Part shown: piece by piece, positions 1 to 12,893 of the stretch
Layout: each line of letters opens with the position of its first letter
Position numbering within the stretch: position 1 is the first letter of the stretch
Assembly: GCF_003590095.1 (NCBI RefSeq)
Contig: NC_039493.1
Location: forward strand, 4,092,001-4,156,000
Length of the DNA stretch: 64,000 nt
Direction: 5' to 3'
From: Trichoplusia ni
Taxonomy: Eukaryota > Arthropoda > Insecta > Lepidoptera > Noctuidae
Notes under the pieces: model-generated
Told to the model about the DNA's origin: nothing
Seen by the model: only the letters and a program-made list of their open reading frames with translations
Database searches by the model: none
Made by a program: the position numbers and the translations under genes

Positions 1-1857
1 ATAATAGTTGTAAATAGTCAATACACACATTAAATCAATGCAACTACATAAATTGATAAAAAACAAGTTTGTTAAATAAAGTAAACTAGAAGTTTATATT
101 GCAATTTAATGATGCCCAGATAGATCATACTATTTTAAAAGTTGTTGTTATGTTCTGGTCTATGCTGAAATAGTAGCAAAACATCATGATACAGCATTTA
201 TTTTTTATCGTGATTACTCCAAGGATCTTTAAAATGAGGTAATCTTTCTATAATAAATATGATACAATTCTTGATATGTTTGTTTCAATCTTATTGCACC
301 TATTTGTTACGACTTTCATAATAATTTACGAAAATAATCTGTTTAGAGAGATTACTAAAATAGGCGCCAAAACTTTTTTTAAACTGACTGTCTGGCTCTT
401 TGTAGCCATAAAGTCAATAGGTAGATACTAATGAAGGTATTTTGATTTCATTACGTATTTGTTGAATATTCATAACTTAATTAGGCTAGGTGAGATTTAG
501 CGGCTAATATTACCGATTTTATGCGACCCATCATCGACCTCTAATCCCTAGCAAGGTCATTAAAGATAAATAAATGCGTCTAACAAACACATTGGCAATC
601 CTGAGATAACGCGTGTATTTTACTCAAGCTATAGATATAAAATTATTTATTACCTTCTTATCTCCGTCTCTCGAGTCAGACATGATTGGTTTATGTAATA
701 ATACTAATTTAATATGAAATAACAACAAACTGAGACTAAGAAACGCGGTGTATCCACTTGTCAATTTTGACAGATATTTCGGCAAACAGATGATCGTCAA
801 GAACGTTTCGTTTCATTATAATTATGTTACGCAGCAAGGACAGCAAACCGATTCCCATCAGCTAGTGTTAAATACAACGTACATGTAACGTACATGTACC
901 GCACATAAGAATCACTCATTTTTTAATATCTATTTGTTTTCTAGATCTACCAGCTTTAACAGCAGTCTTAGCGTGTCTAGGTATCGTATTAGCTACTTAA
1001 AATCTAATAAGGCAATGGCCTCGAAATCTACTAGTTAAAAAGTTGAGTTAATGATTTTTTACGACATACCTTTTTAATTTTGTAATGAATGAAACCATTC
1101 ATCACAATTTCACACATTTTCAATAGAACCACACTGGGAGAATAGCTAAAGCCTACACACCTTTTCATTAACGGACTTAGGTCTAAGCAAAAAATGCGAG
1201 CTATTGATTTTTAAGGAGGGTACCAAATGTTGAAATGTTACACTAATATACCAAAAGTAACCATGTGCAACACTTCTTTATCCCAAATAAAATAACAAAA
1301 TTCAAGTACCTGAGTCACTTTGGTCTGACGATCTAAATGATAACATAGTTATGGAGAGGGAGGGTAGGGCGATGGCTGTCCGATTCAATATGTTGATCCG
1401 AAGATTTGGACGGTGTACTAAGCATGTTAAAATTACTCTTTTCGGTGCATACTGCCAAACCCTTAACACGTGCAATCCGATCATGACACTCATACAACGG
1501 CCCCCATATGCAAAAAAACGCATTCACAATTCTTATGGAACTATCACGTTTTTGTATCTCTTGTAAAATGTTTGCTGAGGCTAGGGTCGATGATTTTATT
1601 CTAGTATCGGCCCGCGCCCGAGATCCCGCGCACAGCGTCCTGAATTGCTTTATGCTTTATGCGATACGGTGGGACATAGTGGGACAGCCACATGCTAGCC
1701 CATTGGATCCGAGAACATCATACTTTTTTAATATAACACTTGGTTAACTATAATTTTAGTAACAACTTGAGGTCCTGTATTTTGATAAATAAATGCCTTT
1801 TATTATAGAAAAAAAAACTCGGACCTCTCATGTTCGGGAATTCAGTTTATATTGTTT

Positions 1858-2105
1858 ACTAGCTGTTGGCCGCGACTTCGTCCCCGTGGGTAGAAGTTAT
1901 GATTTATTGTTTTTTTCACATTTTCCATTGTATCTTCGCTCCTATTAGTCGCAGCGTGATGGTTTATAGCCTAAAGCCTTCCTCGATGAATGGTCTATTC
2001 GACACAAAAAGAATTTTTAAATTTGGACCAGTAGTTCCTGAGATTAGCGCGTTCAAACAAACAAACAAACAAACTCTTCAGCTTTATATATTAGTAAGTA
2101 TAGAG
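1858..2105 (+). repeat. RTE-like non-LTR repeat, short 3' copy
   Basis: The copy begins ctagctgttggccgcgactt and ends with (caaa)n and a 'cttcagctttatatattagta' type tail. Other copies of the family in this window lie at 59983-60252 (minus, near full length), 63011-63153 (plus, 3' truncated) and 50826-51082 (plus, diverged). All share the block tcgctcctattagtcgcagc or a decayed form of it. From general knowledge, such fragments are very common in moth genomes and resemble 3' ends of RTE-type LINEs. The short ORFs inside are not genes. Confidence 0.75.
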
Positions 2106-4009
2106 TATAGATTTGTTGCTACTTAGATATTATTAAATGTTTAATAAAGGTGGAAATTAAACACGATAGACTTATAACACATTTAAATACATTTATTTTG
2201 ATATACCTTAAATTACTTACAATCAGTGCGAATGTAGTAGCCACATCGCTAAATTCGACATTTTACAAAAGTCAATGTCTGTCTCACGTCCGTTAGAAAT
2301 AGTGACGTTTTAAATGTATCTAAAAATTGTATAAGTTTCATTTCTACACATTGAGCAATAGATAAGATTTAGATTTTGAATAATTCGTGAAATAACAAAA
2401 TATTTTAGACTACATAGGCCAACGGTGGCTTACTTTACAAGTTTCGATTGTCAATAATACTGAAGATACAGTCATTGATTCGTTATAACTTTCCTTGAAT
2501 ATATAATGTTCCCAAGACCAGTTTCGATACTAATCTAAATTACTTTAATTGATAATATCAATCACAAAATTTCTGTTTCGTTATATCAAGTTGAGAAACA
2601 TAGTTAGAGTAATACTACATCCAGACAAAATGAAAAATAAACGGTTACGCAGAGTGGCTACAACATCAAGTATCCTCAATATAATATAAACATCCATTTA
2701 TACACTTAATACAATAAATAATGATAACGTTTGCAAAATTACTGATTATACTGTTCACATCGAATATTATAGACAGCAAAACATCAACAATATCCATTAA
2801 ATAGGTAGGCATATACAATACTTGATAAAACACCATTTATAATAAGAGACACCAAATAAATAGCAATTTTGTATGGAAGAATTTTATGGTTTACTTTCGC
2901 GGTAGTTGACAAGTCAAGCTGATTAAGGATTCCTATGGAGCTTAAAACACGTTGGGTGTTGGAGTAAGCGCAAGAATAAACTAATAAACTTTTGAATAAC
3001 AATCAATCTGACCCATTTTTACTACATGAAGGAAAATCTAACTTTACGGATTTCAAATATGGGAAAGTAGGTCCTGAAAATGAAGTTATTGGTTAAGTTT
3101 GTCCAAGCTTTTAAGTATCAAAATATTTTCTTAAAGCATTTCTTTGAGTCGTGACTTCTAATTTGAGATTACAGTGAAAATTAAGTCTATTTCGAGCCAT
3201 GTGTAGCGGCTATAACAGAGGAATAAAAACTGATAGACCATTCAAGTGACAAGTCTGAGATCTTTCTACATTCGTCGATGACACACGTTAAAAAAAGCTT
3301 CAGGGTTACATGACTAGTGGCGAAGAAAGCAAACAACAACGCAAGCTCTGTCAATTACACATTTACAATGAAATTCATTAAGTAATTCTCAATACAAATC
3401 ATTTTGAAGATTACAAAAAGTTGAATACGATATGTCGACGTTGGTCTTTTTAAATCTATCGAAAGTAATTTTATGAATGCAAGGCTCAATAAGCTGATAC
3501 AGTATCCTCATGTAAGGTCACATTAATGGCAGAAGTATTTGCTGCCATTGCCTAGAAAAATGACAGCTGGTTGTACATCTATACTCAAACTTAATAACAC
3601 AACTACTTATATTAAAAATATACAACTCATGTCTATGACTGCAATTGTCTTCAATAATACTTTAATTACATGTAACACAACACCTATAAATATATTATTC
3701 TTATATCTTTGCATTGGCGAACAGACAAGAAAAAGGTGTCTTTTTGTAGAAACATTCAATATTGAATCTTATGTCATGGACATAAGTCCTAATTTATGAA
3801 GTGTACCACAATCGAATGCTAGTTTAAACCTTGAGTGTTTCGAGTTAGGATTCAATATTGAATGATGAGTATAAATAACAGGTATTATTCTAGTCTAAGA
3901 GATTGTGTGGTCAGTAATCTGTTGTGCAGTAAACTTTAGATCCTTGATCTGGAGCCGGTCAGTTTTTGTACCTGTATTTGTCATTTTTGTCTTGGGGAGT
4001 GGGATTAGT

Positions 4010-4096
4010 CTGACCCGGTTGACTGGTCTGACCGGGCAGACTTGCCTGACCAGACTGACTTCCCTGACCGCTCTGACTGCTCCCGGGGGCCTGATC
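4010..4096 (-). repeat. Degenerate CTGAC repeats in SVIP 3'UTR
   Basis: Directly after the SVIP stop codon, short units based on ctgac/gactg recur on the plus strand every 9-20 bases (ctgacccggttgactggtct and similar). The plus-strand reading frame through them gives a Leu-Thr-rich string that is an artefact of the repeat. It probably lies in the SVIP 3'UTR. No function is evident. Confidence 0.6.
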
Positions 4097-5236
4097 TCAG
4101 TCTGACGTCCACTGTAACAGAATAATAAGAATAAAATTAAACTTTATTCAATTTTGTGTTTTTCCCTTTTGTGAAAGAAAGTAGGCTCATGCATTACCCT
4201 CAAAAGGCTAGCATTGTTACATTTTTTTTAATGCATAAGTGTTTTCCAAACACTTTTGCATTAAAAAAATAAAGTAAAAAAAATGTCTCTTGTGTTGAGA
4301 GAGTGGGTTTGTGCACCATAATGTCTTATCAAAGTTTTATTTCAAGTGAGCCTAGTTAGTCATTTTTGAAACATTATGATAATGACTCACTCTGCATGAT
4401 TTCAGCATTAATATGGTATGCAGTGTTTCTTCAACAGTACTGTTTACTCTACCAACAGAATGAGAGTCAGATATCAATAATACTTTATATTTTTGGCCAT
4501 CACAAAGTCTTCTAGTAGCAGACAACAGATGTTTCCTATCCGCTGGTGGTAGCGTTTTCTGTTCTAGAGGGAGGGCCCACCTTCAAAGCCGCGCCGCCCT
4601 GCCGGGTGAGCTCCTGCTCCCTTTTCTCCATCTCCTCATTTCGCTGCTGAATGCGTCGCATCTTCTCCGGGTCGCGGACGCCGCGGGACGCCTCCTGGTT
4701 GGCGCGCCGCTCCGCTGCCTCCACCTGCTGCCGGCGTCTAGTCTCCTACAACAATAAGGCAATTAATCATAATATTACTAATAAATCATAAAATGAAAAA
4801 CTTTAAAAGTTGAGGTTTCATGATCATATAAATTCAAATTCGCATAGATTTGTGATTATTAATTCTAGGATATCTTAAATAAAATTTAAACAAATTAAAA
4901 CTTTAATATCAAATCGCAACTTATAAACGAGTTTGAACTTGAAGTAGTAAAAATAACTCCCAAGTACCTACAGAATATCGATTTTATTTATAAGCTGTTA
5001 GCCATGCCCGAGCCGATGGACACAATATGCACAATCGATATTACGAAGTCGTAGAAATAACCTGTTATAAATAGTTAAGTAACTTTGCAGCTGGTTCTAG
5101 AACGGACCATAACAAAAGATTCGATCAATATTGTAACGATTTACAATCATTTCACGTATATTTTGCAGCTACTTACAGCATCAGGCGTCAATATGTCTGA
5201 CGCGGATGGCCTACAGCAGGATGTAAATATCCCCAT
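4097..5236 (-). CDS. SVIP: Small VCP/p97-interacting protein (SVIP) homologue, 3 exons
   Basis: SVIP proteins bind the AAA ATPase VCP/p97 and tune ER-associated degradation and lysosome/autophagy traffic from membranes. Coding exons are 5236-5177, 4745-4581 and 4111-4097, all joined in phase 0, giving 79 residues (human SVIP is 77). Exon 1 starts MGIFTSCCRP: Gly2 for N-myristoylation, followed by a Cys pair for palmitoylation. Exon 2 carries the charged helix with AAERRANQEASRG, the VCP-interacting-motif region, then a basic/acidic helix ending GGAALK. Exon 3 adds W-T-S-D before TGA, matching the family's short Trp-containing end. Splice sites are clean: GCT|GTAAGT, tag|GAG, AAG|GTGGGC and ttacag|TGG. 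The gene is head to head with ATP synthase b, 819 bp between start codons. Identification is from motifs and gene structure. Confidence 0.88.
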
Positions 5237-6055
5237 TTTAGTAAAACCTTACGATTTTGCACAAAAAACATAAAAACTAAAGGTAAAATCCTTATCAACA
5301 GGCTATCACATACCACACACGTCAGTCATGTCACAATCGACAGCTGATTACTGTTGCGTTCAGAAATAATAACATTGTTTTATCATATCCCTAAAAAATT
5401 TCTACAAAAATAATGTCAGAAATGTTCTGGCTGGAAAATAGAAATAGATGACGATTTATAAAAAAAAAATTGAAATACCTGATAATATGTCATTTTAAAG
5501 TACATTGAGTTACGATTTCATGAAATACAATGAAGAAAATAAAAATGTTGTATCAAACGTATTAAACTTACGATGCGGTGCCATATCCAGTGAATATTAG
5601 CCATTATCGTTAAGGTAACGTTAAGTTAATACTTTCTAAGCAACTGAGCAAAATATAATACTGTTATGATAAAGGGTAAACGGTCAACAAGCCGCAAATA
5701 AACAAAAATAGAAACTGGTTCAGTATTGATCAACTTCTAAAACTATGACCAAGTAATAAATTGTAACTAGGTCACCGGTGATGCTAACATGCAAAAAAAC
5801 TAAAGCGATAGAAATTTAACTAAATTATTGGCAAGTAATCTTTCTTTTTATTTAAGCCATAATTAAATATCCAATTAACAAAAAAATAACAGATGATTTG
5901 AATCAAAATCGGTCGACTAACCGAATTTCACTCAAATCGACTGACTAATCGAAGGACTCCTATACAATCTTTGCGTAGCACATCTCTAACGCAAAGTACA
6001 TTTTCCTCGGGACTGTCGATATTCGTGAAATAAATTGTAAATTGCTTTTTACAAA
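5237..6055. promoter_or_regulatory. Head-to-head intergenic region between SVIP and ATPsyn-b
   Basis: These 819 bases separate the divergent SVIP and ATP synthase b start codons and must hold both promoters. No TATA box stands out near either start. A possible extra first exon for SVIP (minus, 5604-5572) is discussed as a finding. Confidence 0.5.
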
Positions 6056-9000
6056 ATGCTATCGCGCGTAGCTTTGCGTTCAGGTACGTGTAACAAACCA
6101 ATATGATTAGTAAAAGTTATGGAGTGTGTTTTAAATGTATAGTTTTTAACCTTAACCCTGGGTTACATAGGTTTATGTAATCACTGATTTGACGGGTGTC
6201 TCCGCCGCTGTGGAAAATATTTCCGTGAAAATGTAGCTTTCAACTCAATTATTATAAGATATAAAATTAGATTACAACTATGTAGTGCGTTCAGTGAAGG
6301 TATTCACAATAATCAATTGAATATAACCTATAATATGGATGTCTGCAGTGCAGTTGATAATTCCTCAGCTGATTTATGTCATAGTTAAAAAAGAGTAGTG
6401 TGATACGTATATAATGTAATTATCACATTATAGCATAGTTATAATTATACTTTACATCTAATAAATACAATGTAAACAAAAATAATACTCAATTCTTATT
6501 TGAATTTGGCTTGGACTGATGAAGATCTGTATTTCTTTGTTACTTACTTGCAATGTGGACTTACTGATACCAAATTGTCATTAAAAATAATGGATTATAC
6601 TATATTTTATAATGTATGAACATTGCTCTGTATATATTTTTTTATTCAGAAGTACTTGGTGCCAGTTAGTTTTACTAAATTCTACTTAACTTAAAATTTA
6701 CATCAAGCAACTACCTATCTGCAAAACTCAACTTTAATATATTTGTAATAAATAAGTAAATTAGTTACATATTTATGTAGAAAGGTATGAAAGAAAGAGA
6801 CATATTGTGCCAACCGCAAATAAAATAATTGGGATAAGGGTAGGGGAATGATGATGGTGATTAGGTATTTATTTCTAAAACTCAATATAATACATTTTCA
6901 GCTGCAGCTAGGCAGTCCACAGCTCTGGTGGTACGAGGCTCTGCCACAGAGGTTGGTGGTGCTCGTGATGAGCAGAACTTCCCCAGGCCCGTCCGTGGAG
7001 AGCCCGGAAAAGTCAGACTTGGCTTCCTCCCTGAAGAATGGTGAGTTCTCTACCATTTGAATGTTTAATAGATTATGAATCTGTTTGAAACATGTACCCT
7101 AGCTGGATTGACATGGCATGGGCTAGAAAATTATGGAAGAGGGCAATTGCAAACCAAGAGTTAGATTTGGATTAATATCAAACTCACGTGTATGTACTTA
7201 TTTAAAATCAATCCATTGCAATTCCTGCCCAATTTTTGACTGCACAAATAGTCGTACGACGTGTCGCGGGTTCGATCTACGCATAGATTAAGCATTTTTG
7301 TGACTCTCGAATGTTTACCTTGAGGCTTGATGTCTTTGTGCATGGACTTGGATGTGTGTTGAAACTCCTTGCGGCACTAGAAATGCTAAGGGGCTTGTTT
7401 AAAAAAATCCTCATTCTCTTTTTGTAGTTCTCAACCAATTCCAATACCTATTTTTGCAAAGGGATTTTGTTGTCGTGCTCGGACCATTCTTTTACTCATC
7501 TATTGGCATGTCCACCTTGACTTTACACCTGTGTATTCATGTATTTTTTTAGACGCAATAGCCTTGAAAAAGCCTTGAAGGTTAACTTCATTTGAAGTGG
7601 ATATTTAGTGGTGGCAGCCTTTTTCCCACTGAGGCTCCAAATTCGCCCATTCCCTCCAAGCAAAGGGAACTCAGCATGACGAGAAATCCTGCCCAGTAGT
7701 TTGCTTGTCCCGTACACTCCAATAACACGAGAGCGTGATAAAAATACTCACAAAAATGTATACAATCCAGGTTCCAGTTCTTCCACTCGAAGACTGGTGT
7801 AACCGGACCCTACACGTTCGGAGTTGGTCTGGCCACCTACCTGTGCAGCAAGGAGATCTTCGTCATGGAGCACGAGTACTACACCGGTCTGTCACTCGCT
7901 CTGATGGTATACATCGCCGCCAAGAAGCTCGGACCTCCCCTAGCCGCGTACTTGGACAAGGAAGTTGATGTAAGTGCCCAAAACTTTAAATAAATAGTTG
8001 TTTTGATTGAATACATGAATAGAGATAAAGAGAAAAAGAGATAGTATGTTTATATAATGAAGTGTAAATTTTAAGCTACATTGTAGCAGCTTGTTAAATT
8101 TTGAAGTTGATTACGTATTGATTTGCGTTACTATAAACTTAAAATTTATTTATCTACCGAGTTTTTCTTGCCACAACAGCCCGAATCAAAAACGGCTCCG
8201 CGCCCTATCCTATGTATAATTAAATTTAGTTTTCTTCTATCCGCTTGTCAACTACCTTCATTATACAGAAAATTTATATTTTTTATAACTAATTAATTAT
8301 ATCACTACCTTTGTTTATTAAAGGCGATCGAGACCGAATGGAACGAGAGCCGCACAGACTCCATCAAATCTCTGGAGAATGCTGTCGAGGCGGAGAAGAC
8401 TGCTCAGTGGCGCGCGCAAGGACAGGAGCTGCTCATCCAGGCCAAGAAGGAGAATGTTCTGCTGCAGCTGGAGGCCGCCTACAGGGAGCGCCTCATGAAC
8501 GCTTACACTGAGGTAAGTTATTCTAAAACATAAGGAAATGTAGCTGTGGACGAGAATCGAAAGTGCCCGACTGATGTCACTATGTTTTAAACTTCTTTTT
8601 TTCATGAATTAAAAAAAGACAATTTTGCCATAAGCCTTTTGAATTTTATATCTCAAGTAATTGTTGCTGGGACGATTATAGGTTGAGCTAAGCGCACGAA
8701 ACTGTAGTCTTTCATATTATCTTAGCCAATTTCGTTAAAGCTGACTGAACAGTAACGCACCCACGAAGTTTCGGCATTTCTTTTTTGTAACTAAGTTTGA
8801 ATAAACTAAACATCGCAAATGGGAAAGCAGTGAAGCAAACCAGCTTTTCACCCATTAGTAACCAAATACCCCTTTTCCAGGTCAAGCGCCGCCTGGACTA
8901 CCAGCTCGAGAAGTCGAACGTTGAGCGTCGCCTATCCCAGAAGCACATGGTTGACTGGATAGTGACCAACGTGACCAAGGCCATCACCCCCGACCAGGAG

Positions 9001-9057
9001 AAGCAAGCCCTCGACCGCTGCATCGCCGACCTGGCCGCCATCGCCGGCAGGAAGTGA
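6056..9057 (+). CDS. ATPsyn-b: ATP synthase subunit b, mitochondrial, 5 exons
   Basis: This is the peripheral-stalk b subunit of mitochondrial F1Fo ATP synthase, which anchors in the inner membrane and holds F1 static against the rotor. Exons: 6056-6083, 6902-7040, 7771-7969, 8324-8512 and 8881-9057, giving 243 residues, the same as I recall for Drosophila ATPsyn-b. The protein starts MLSRVALRSA, an Arg-containing amphipathic mitochondrial presequence. Residues about 66-105 form the membrane hairpin (GPYTFGVGLATYLCSKEI, then LSLALMVYIAAKKLG). The rest is the long charged helix ending in AAIAGRK. Donors are GTACGT, GTGAGT, GTAAGT and GTAAGT; all acceptors are AG after pyrimidine tracts. GC-rich codon choice against AT-rich introns suggests high expression. 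A SINE remnant sits in intron 2. Confidence 0.95.
7238..7376 (+). repeat. tRNA-derived SINE remnant
   Basis: This sits in intron 2 of ATP synthase b. It contains gactgcacaaatagtcg and the B-box-like cgcgggttcgatctacgc, followed by the SINE body. Relatives are at 10566-10722 and 50335-50465, and an interrupted copy lies at 59197-59582. It is decayed and 3' truncated. Confidence 0.6.
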
Positions 9058-9085
9058 AGCGTAGAATATTTATAACAAATTATGT

Positions 9086-9099
9086 AATAAAGTAATAAA
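9086..9099 (+). terminator. Poly(A) signals of ATP synthase b
   Basis: Two AATAAA hexamers (9086-9091 and 9094-9099) follow the stop codon by about 30 and 37 bases, implying a very short 3'UTR. Confidence 0.75.
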
Positions 9100-9109
9100 T
9101 CATCGTTCG

Positions 9110-12100
9110 AGTTAGTTTACTTGAGTTTCCTTTATGAGTCTGAGTAGAGGAGATAAAATAAAAAAGGAGTCATATTTAAGTTTTTCATTTGATTCACATG
9201 ATACACAACTGCACACTAATATCCCTATGAAGACAACACGCATTTATACAGTAACATTTGAATAACATCATTTCACAGCGACGCGGATTGGTATGTATCT
9301 GTACGAGATCGTATGCGTACATCTTATGCGCTCTCATCGCTATATAGCACTGCGAATGCCCCTAGTCTGGTGAAGCAATCAAAGGAGAATCATATGAAAT
9401 ATCTTGGGTCTTGGGTGCACAAACCTTTTAAAGGTCACTGCAAGTACCCGTAGGGAGTTCACGAATAGCTACTAAACTGCTCTACAAATAAGGAGGAAAT
9501 TACGAAATAGTATCAATTAAGGATTTAGAAATAAACAACAATCGATTATGTTACAATGATTTATTTTACAAATACAATAATTAGCTGGACAACAGTTCTC
9601 ATTTTAGTGGGTTACGGCGATAGACCGCCTCAAGTTAAAGCTCTCCTTACGTTATTGCACCTGCACTGTGACAACGGTACCAAAAGTACCAATAGACTAC
9701 CAACTCTATGGTAATGCCTACCAAAATTTCGAAAACACTCATACACCAAGCGAGCTCACAATGAAACTATAATTTATGTACAATTTATTTTATAATTATT
9801 TGTACATTGCAACACTTGTTCTAAAACGGAACGTAAATAAACTATTACATAAACGTCTTTGGTGTTGCCATGTAAAACAATCAAATTCAAAAATCAAATT
9901 AAGCATGGTATAGTTCAAAACATTGGTAAATCGATATAGTCACATTGAGGACTATGTTACCAATGAATAAAGACATAATCGGGTATATTTACACGTTTCA
10001 GTTCACAACACAACAAAATACTGTCACTGATTGTAGTCGCTAGAAAATAAATATTATTGATTCCATTACACATATATCTACTATCTTTAAAGGTTGGCCC
10101 AGTATATAGCTACATACAGTAATAGGCAGTTTCGTTAACCAAAGTTATCAGATGCATAGAAATAGAAATACCCTCATGTTCCCATATTTATTTTGTGTTA
10201 TAAATGTCATACTCAAATATTTAATTTTATCCTGTAATTACTGGACCAAGCTTTAAAAATCATTTTTCTTAATTAACTCCCTAATATTATAAAGCTGATA
10301 AAAACAATAATTATTGTAAAACATCTCTCTCTACAGATTACTTTGTAAGCTAAATCGATATAAAATCAGTAAATATGTATATCAAAACCAGTTGTGCACC
10401 AACTAATATACATGCTTAGCAAAAAATGTGTAAAAACCAATACTACGATATAAAAATATATATATATATCTCTTTTTAAAATTAACTTACAAAATGTTTA
10501 GGTCCTCTGGCAGTAAGTGTGACCCTAGAGGCTATAGCTGTGGCCTAAGAAGTGTGATAACGCAGGCTGACTGCACGAATAGCCGAGTGGTAGGAGGTGA
10601 CCCAATGTGTGCGACATTCCGCGAGTTCGCACAGAACAAGTTTGTGTGATCTACGAATCCTTGTCCCGAGCCTGGGTGTCTTTTGCATGTGTCCTGAATG
10701 TTTGTGAAACCCCCCGCAAAACATAAAATTCGTTAGCGCTTTAATCATTTTTTTCCTTGAAATTACAAATATCTCTTATTCTGAACCAATATACTGCTTG
10801 GATAGGTCTGATGCGTCTAATGACCTTACTGAAAGCAACTAATTTAATCATACTACAGTATGATGGTTTAGCTTTCCACTAGGGGGCCTGCTAGCACCTC
10901 CGGAGTAAGACTTGTCATTGTGGAATAGAGGAAGCGAGCCAGCACGCTACAAGGTGTATGTCAGTATCATCTAATTGTCACACCAAAACCAGAGTTCCAT
11001 TGATATAAATTTATCAAATGGTGTCTATTTACTATGCCTATTGAATAGAAAAAAATAGCATTCAGTTATTTAAGCAGTACACATAGGTACCTATAATGTT
11101 CTATTTGACATTTATAATCAAAACCTTTTGATAAAAAAATTGTGTAATCTCATTTCAGTTATTTCTCTTTTCTTCAGTGACATTAAAATCCATACAACTA
11201 ACTCTATCCTAAAATATAATTATTGAACGACAAAAAAGTAACAAAAATATGTTTTATACATTAGTATTTGGTTTCTAGACGTCTATTTATAAATAAAAAT
11301 ATTTTATATATTTTTTCCGCTCCATTTTGTTAATAAAACGAGTTAAAACACAAGTCATTAATTTATAACGAACTTCGAAAAAGGCCAAAATAATTGAATT
11401 AATAAAACATGAGGTAATATTTTTCGTATTTAAGAAAGATTCATATTCGTTAAGAACCCTTGTAAATCAAAACCAAAATTAAAAGAAAAATAAAAATGAA
11501 GAACAGAAAAATCCCTTGAGACGAAACCAAATAAAACAGTAGGGATCATATCCCGCGAAATTGTGCTAAGACTAAGCTATATCAGCACCATTTTATTTAA
11601 ATTGTGCTCGAAGTAACTGATGCGCCTAGTGTCGACGACCTAACAATATTTTCAGGAAACAACTGGATATAGAAAATTTATACAGTTCCACGTTAGGACG
11701 ATGGTATGTCGAATCTCATTGGAGGTATATTTTGGGGCGTGGTTTATATTTTACTGGACTACGTGATTGGCTGATAAGACGTATGCCACGCCCCACTATC
11801 CTATGGCCGTGTAACATCATCTTTCCATATAAAATTTCAAGTTGTTTCCCAATAAATTAAGGTTTACTGTTATATTTTACAGCTATTACAAAATGAGTTC
11901 ATACAAAAATATATCTTAGCTACCAATGTAAAATATAAGCCAAGAACTTATATCAAATGTACCCACTATTGATGATATTTTAAATAATTGATTATAAAAT
12001 ATCGACAATTAATTAAATAAATATAATTTTGTTTCAAATTTTAATGAATCAATTATTTAAATTTTCTGTTTTGTTGGAAATTCTATAAAGGGCAAAAATA

Positions 12101-12893
12101 TGTTTTCAAAAAATAAATATGAAATTAAAGCCACAATGTTAATGCATTTGGCGTTTCATTCAACACAGATTACTTCAAGTATGGCACCAGGGCGTAGTAC
12201 CGAGATATAACACTTAAGTAGGTGGAATAGTAGATGCGTATGTATGATAATAGTGAAGAGTTTCTAATTTTGTTAATACAACATTACGAATATCAAATTA
12301 CAAAATATTGCTCTTGATTTTGTACCTTTAGAACGTTTGTTTTTACACCAGAAAGTATTAAGATCTCCTTGATGAATGATTCAATTCCAAGTTTCTATAT
12401 GATACACAAACTTCAAGATTATCATAGATAGTAAAAACATAGAAGTATATCACAATTATTCTTAATCAAGAACATTTTATGCATCTTAAATGTGCTAAAG
12501 AACAAAAATAATACTTATAAACTAAAATACAGAAAGTAATAAATATCTCATAGCGAAAATAAGAAGACATTTTGTATTCGTTATAAACCTAATGGAGATG
12601 TGTAGATAAATACATATAAAATTATATTACAACCAATATGTAACGTTAGAGATGCACAAACCATCTAATCCATCAATTATTTGGCGGTTTTAGATTATAA
12701 ATATGAGTAAGCTAAAACACTTTTAATATAAATATTAAATTAAAGCTATTCGACTAAAGTCCTTAGGTGGGCAGTGCATCCCTGACGAGTAAAACTCCTT
12801 TGCATAAAAAAAAATCATCTGTCATCGTAGCGGCGCGAAGTTTGAATTTCGAAGGTGTCGGGAACTCACCAAAGTCACGGATGGATTGTTGTG
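9110..12893. other. Convergent intergenic region / probable Ras2 3'UTR
   Basis: No gene is recognised between the convergent ATP synthase b and Ras2 ends. The region is AT-rich. A SINE lies at 10566-10722. Near 11735-11805 a ggggcgtgg / ccacgcccc pair could form a weak hairpin. Part of the interval is probably Ras2 3'UTR, but its end cannot be placed. Confidence 0.4.
10566..10722 (+). repeat. tRNA-derived SINE
   Basis: The head gctgactgcacgaatagccg agtggtaggaggtg is an A-box-like tRNA start, followed by a B-box-like ccgcgagttcg. The body (gtgtgatctacgaatccttg, then gcctgggtgtcttttgcatg) is shared with the other SINE copies here. It is not a functional tRNA because the cloverleaf is degraded. 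Confidence 0.7.

Larger units (their letters stand above)
1..4096. other. No recognised gene
   Basis: This AT-rich stretch lies downstream of the minus-strand SVIP gene, so part of it may be SVIP 3'UTR. Minus-strand AATAAA hexamers near 2190 and 1800 are possible ends, but neither is convincing. Small overlapping ORFs at 1302-1750 have no recognisable domain and are open on both strands, as expected for decayed repeat DNA. One interspersed repeat is listed separately at 1858-2105. Confidence 0.5.

Noticed and set aside
3905..4105. Plus-strand ORF with Leu-Thr-Gly/Ala repeats
   Set aside because: It is a translation of the ctgac micro-repeat, antisense to SVIP exon 3 and its 3'UTR.
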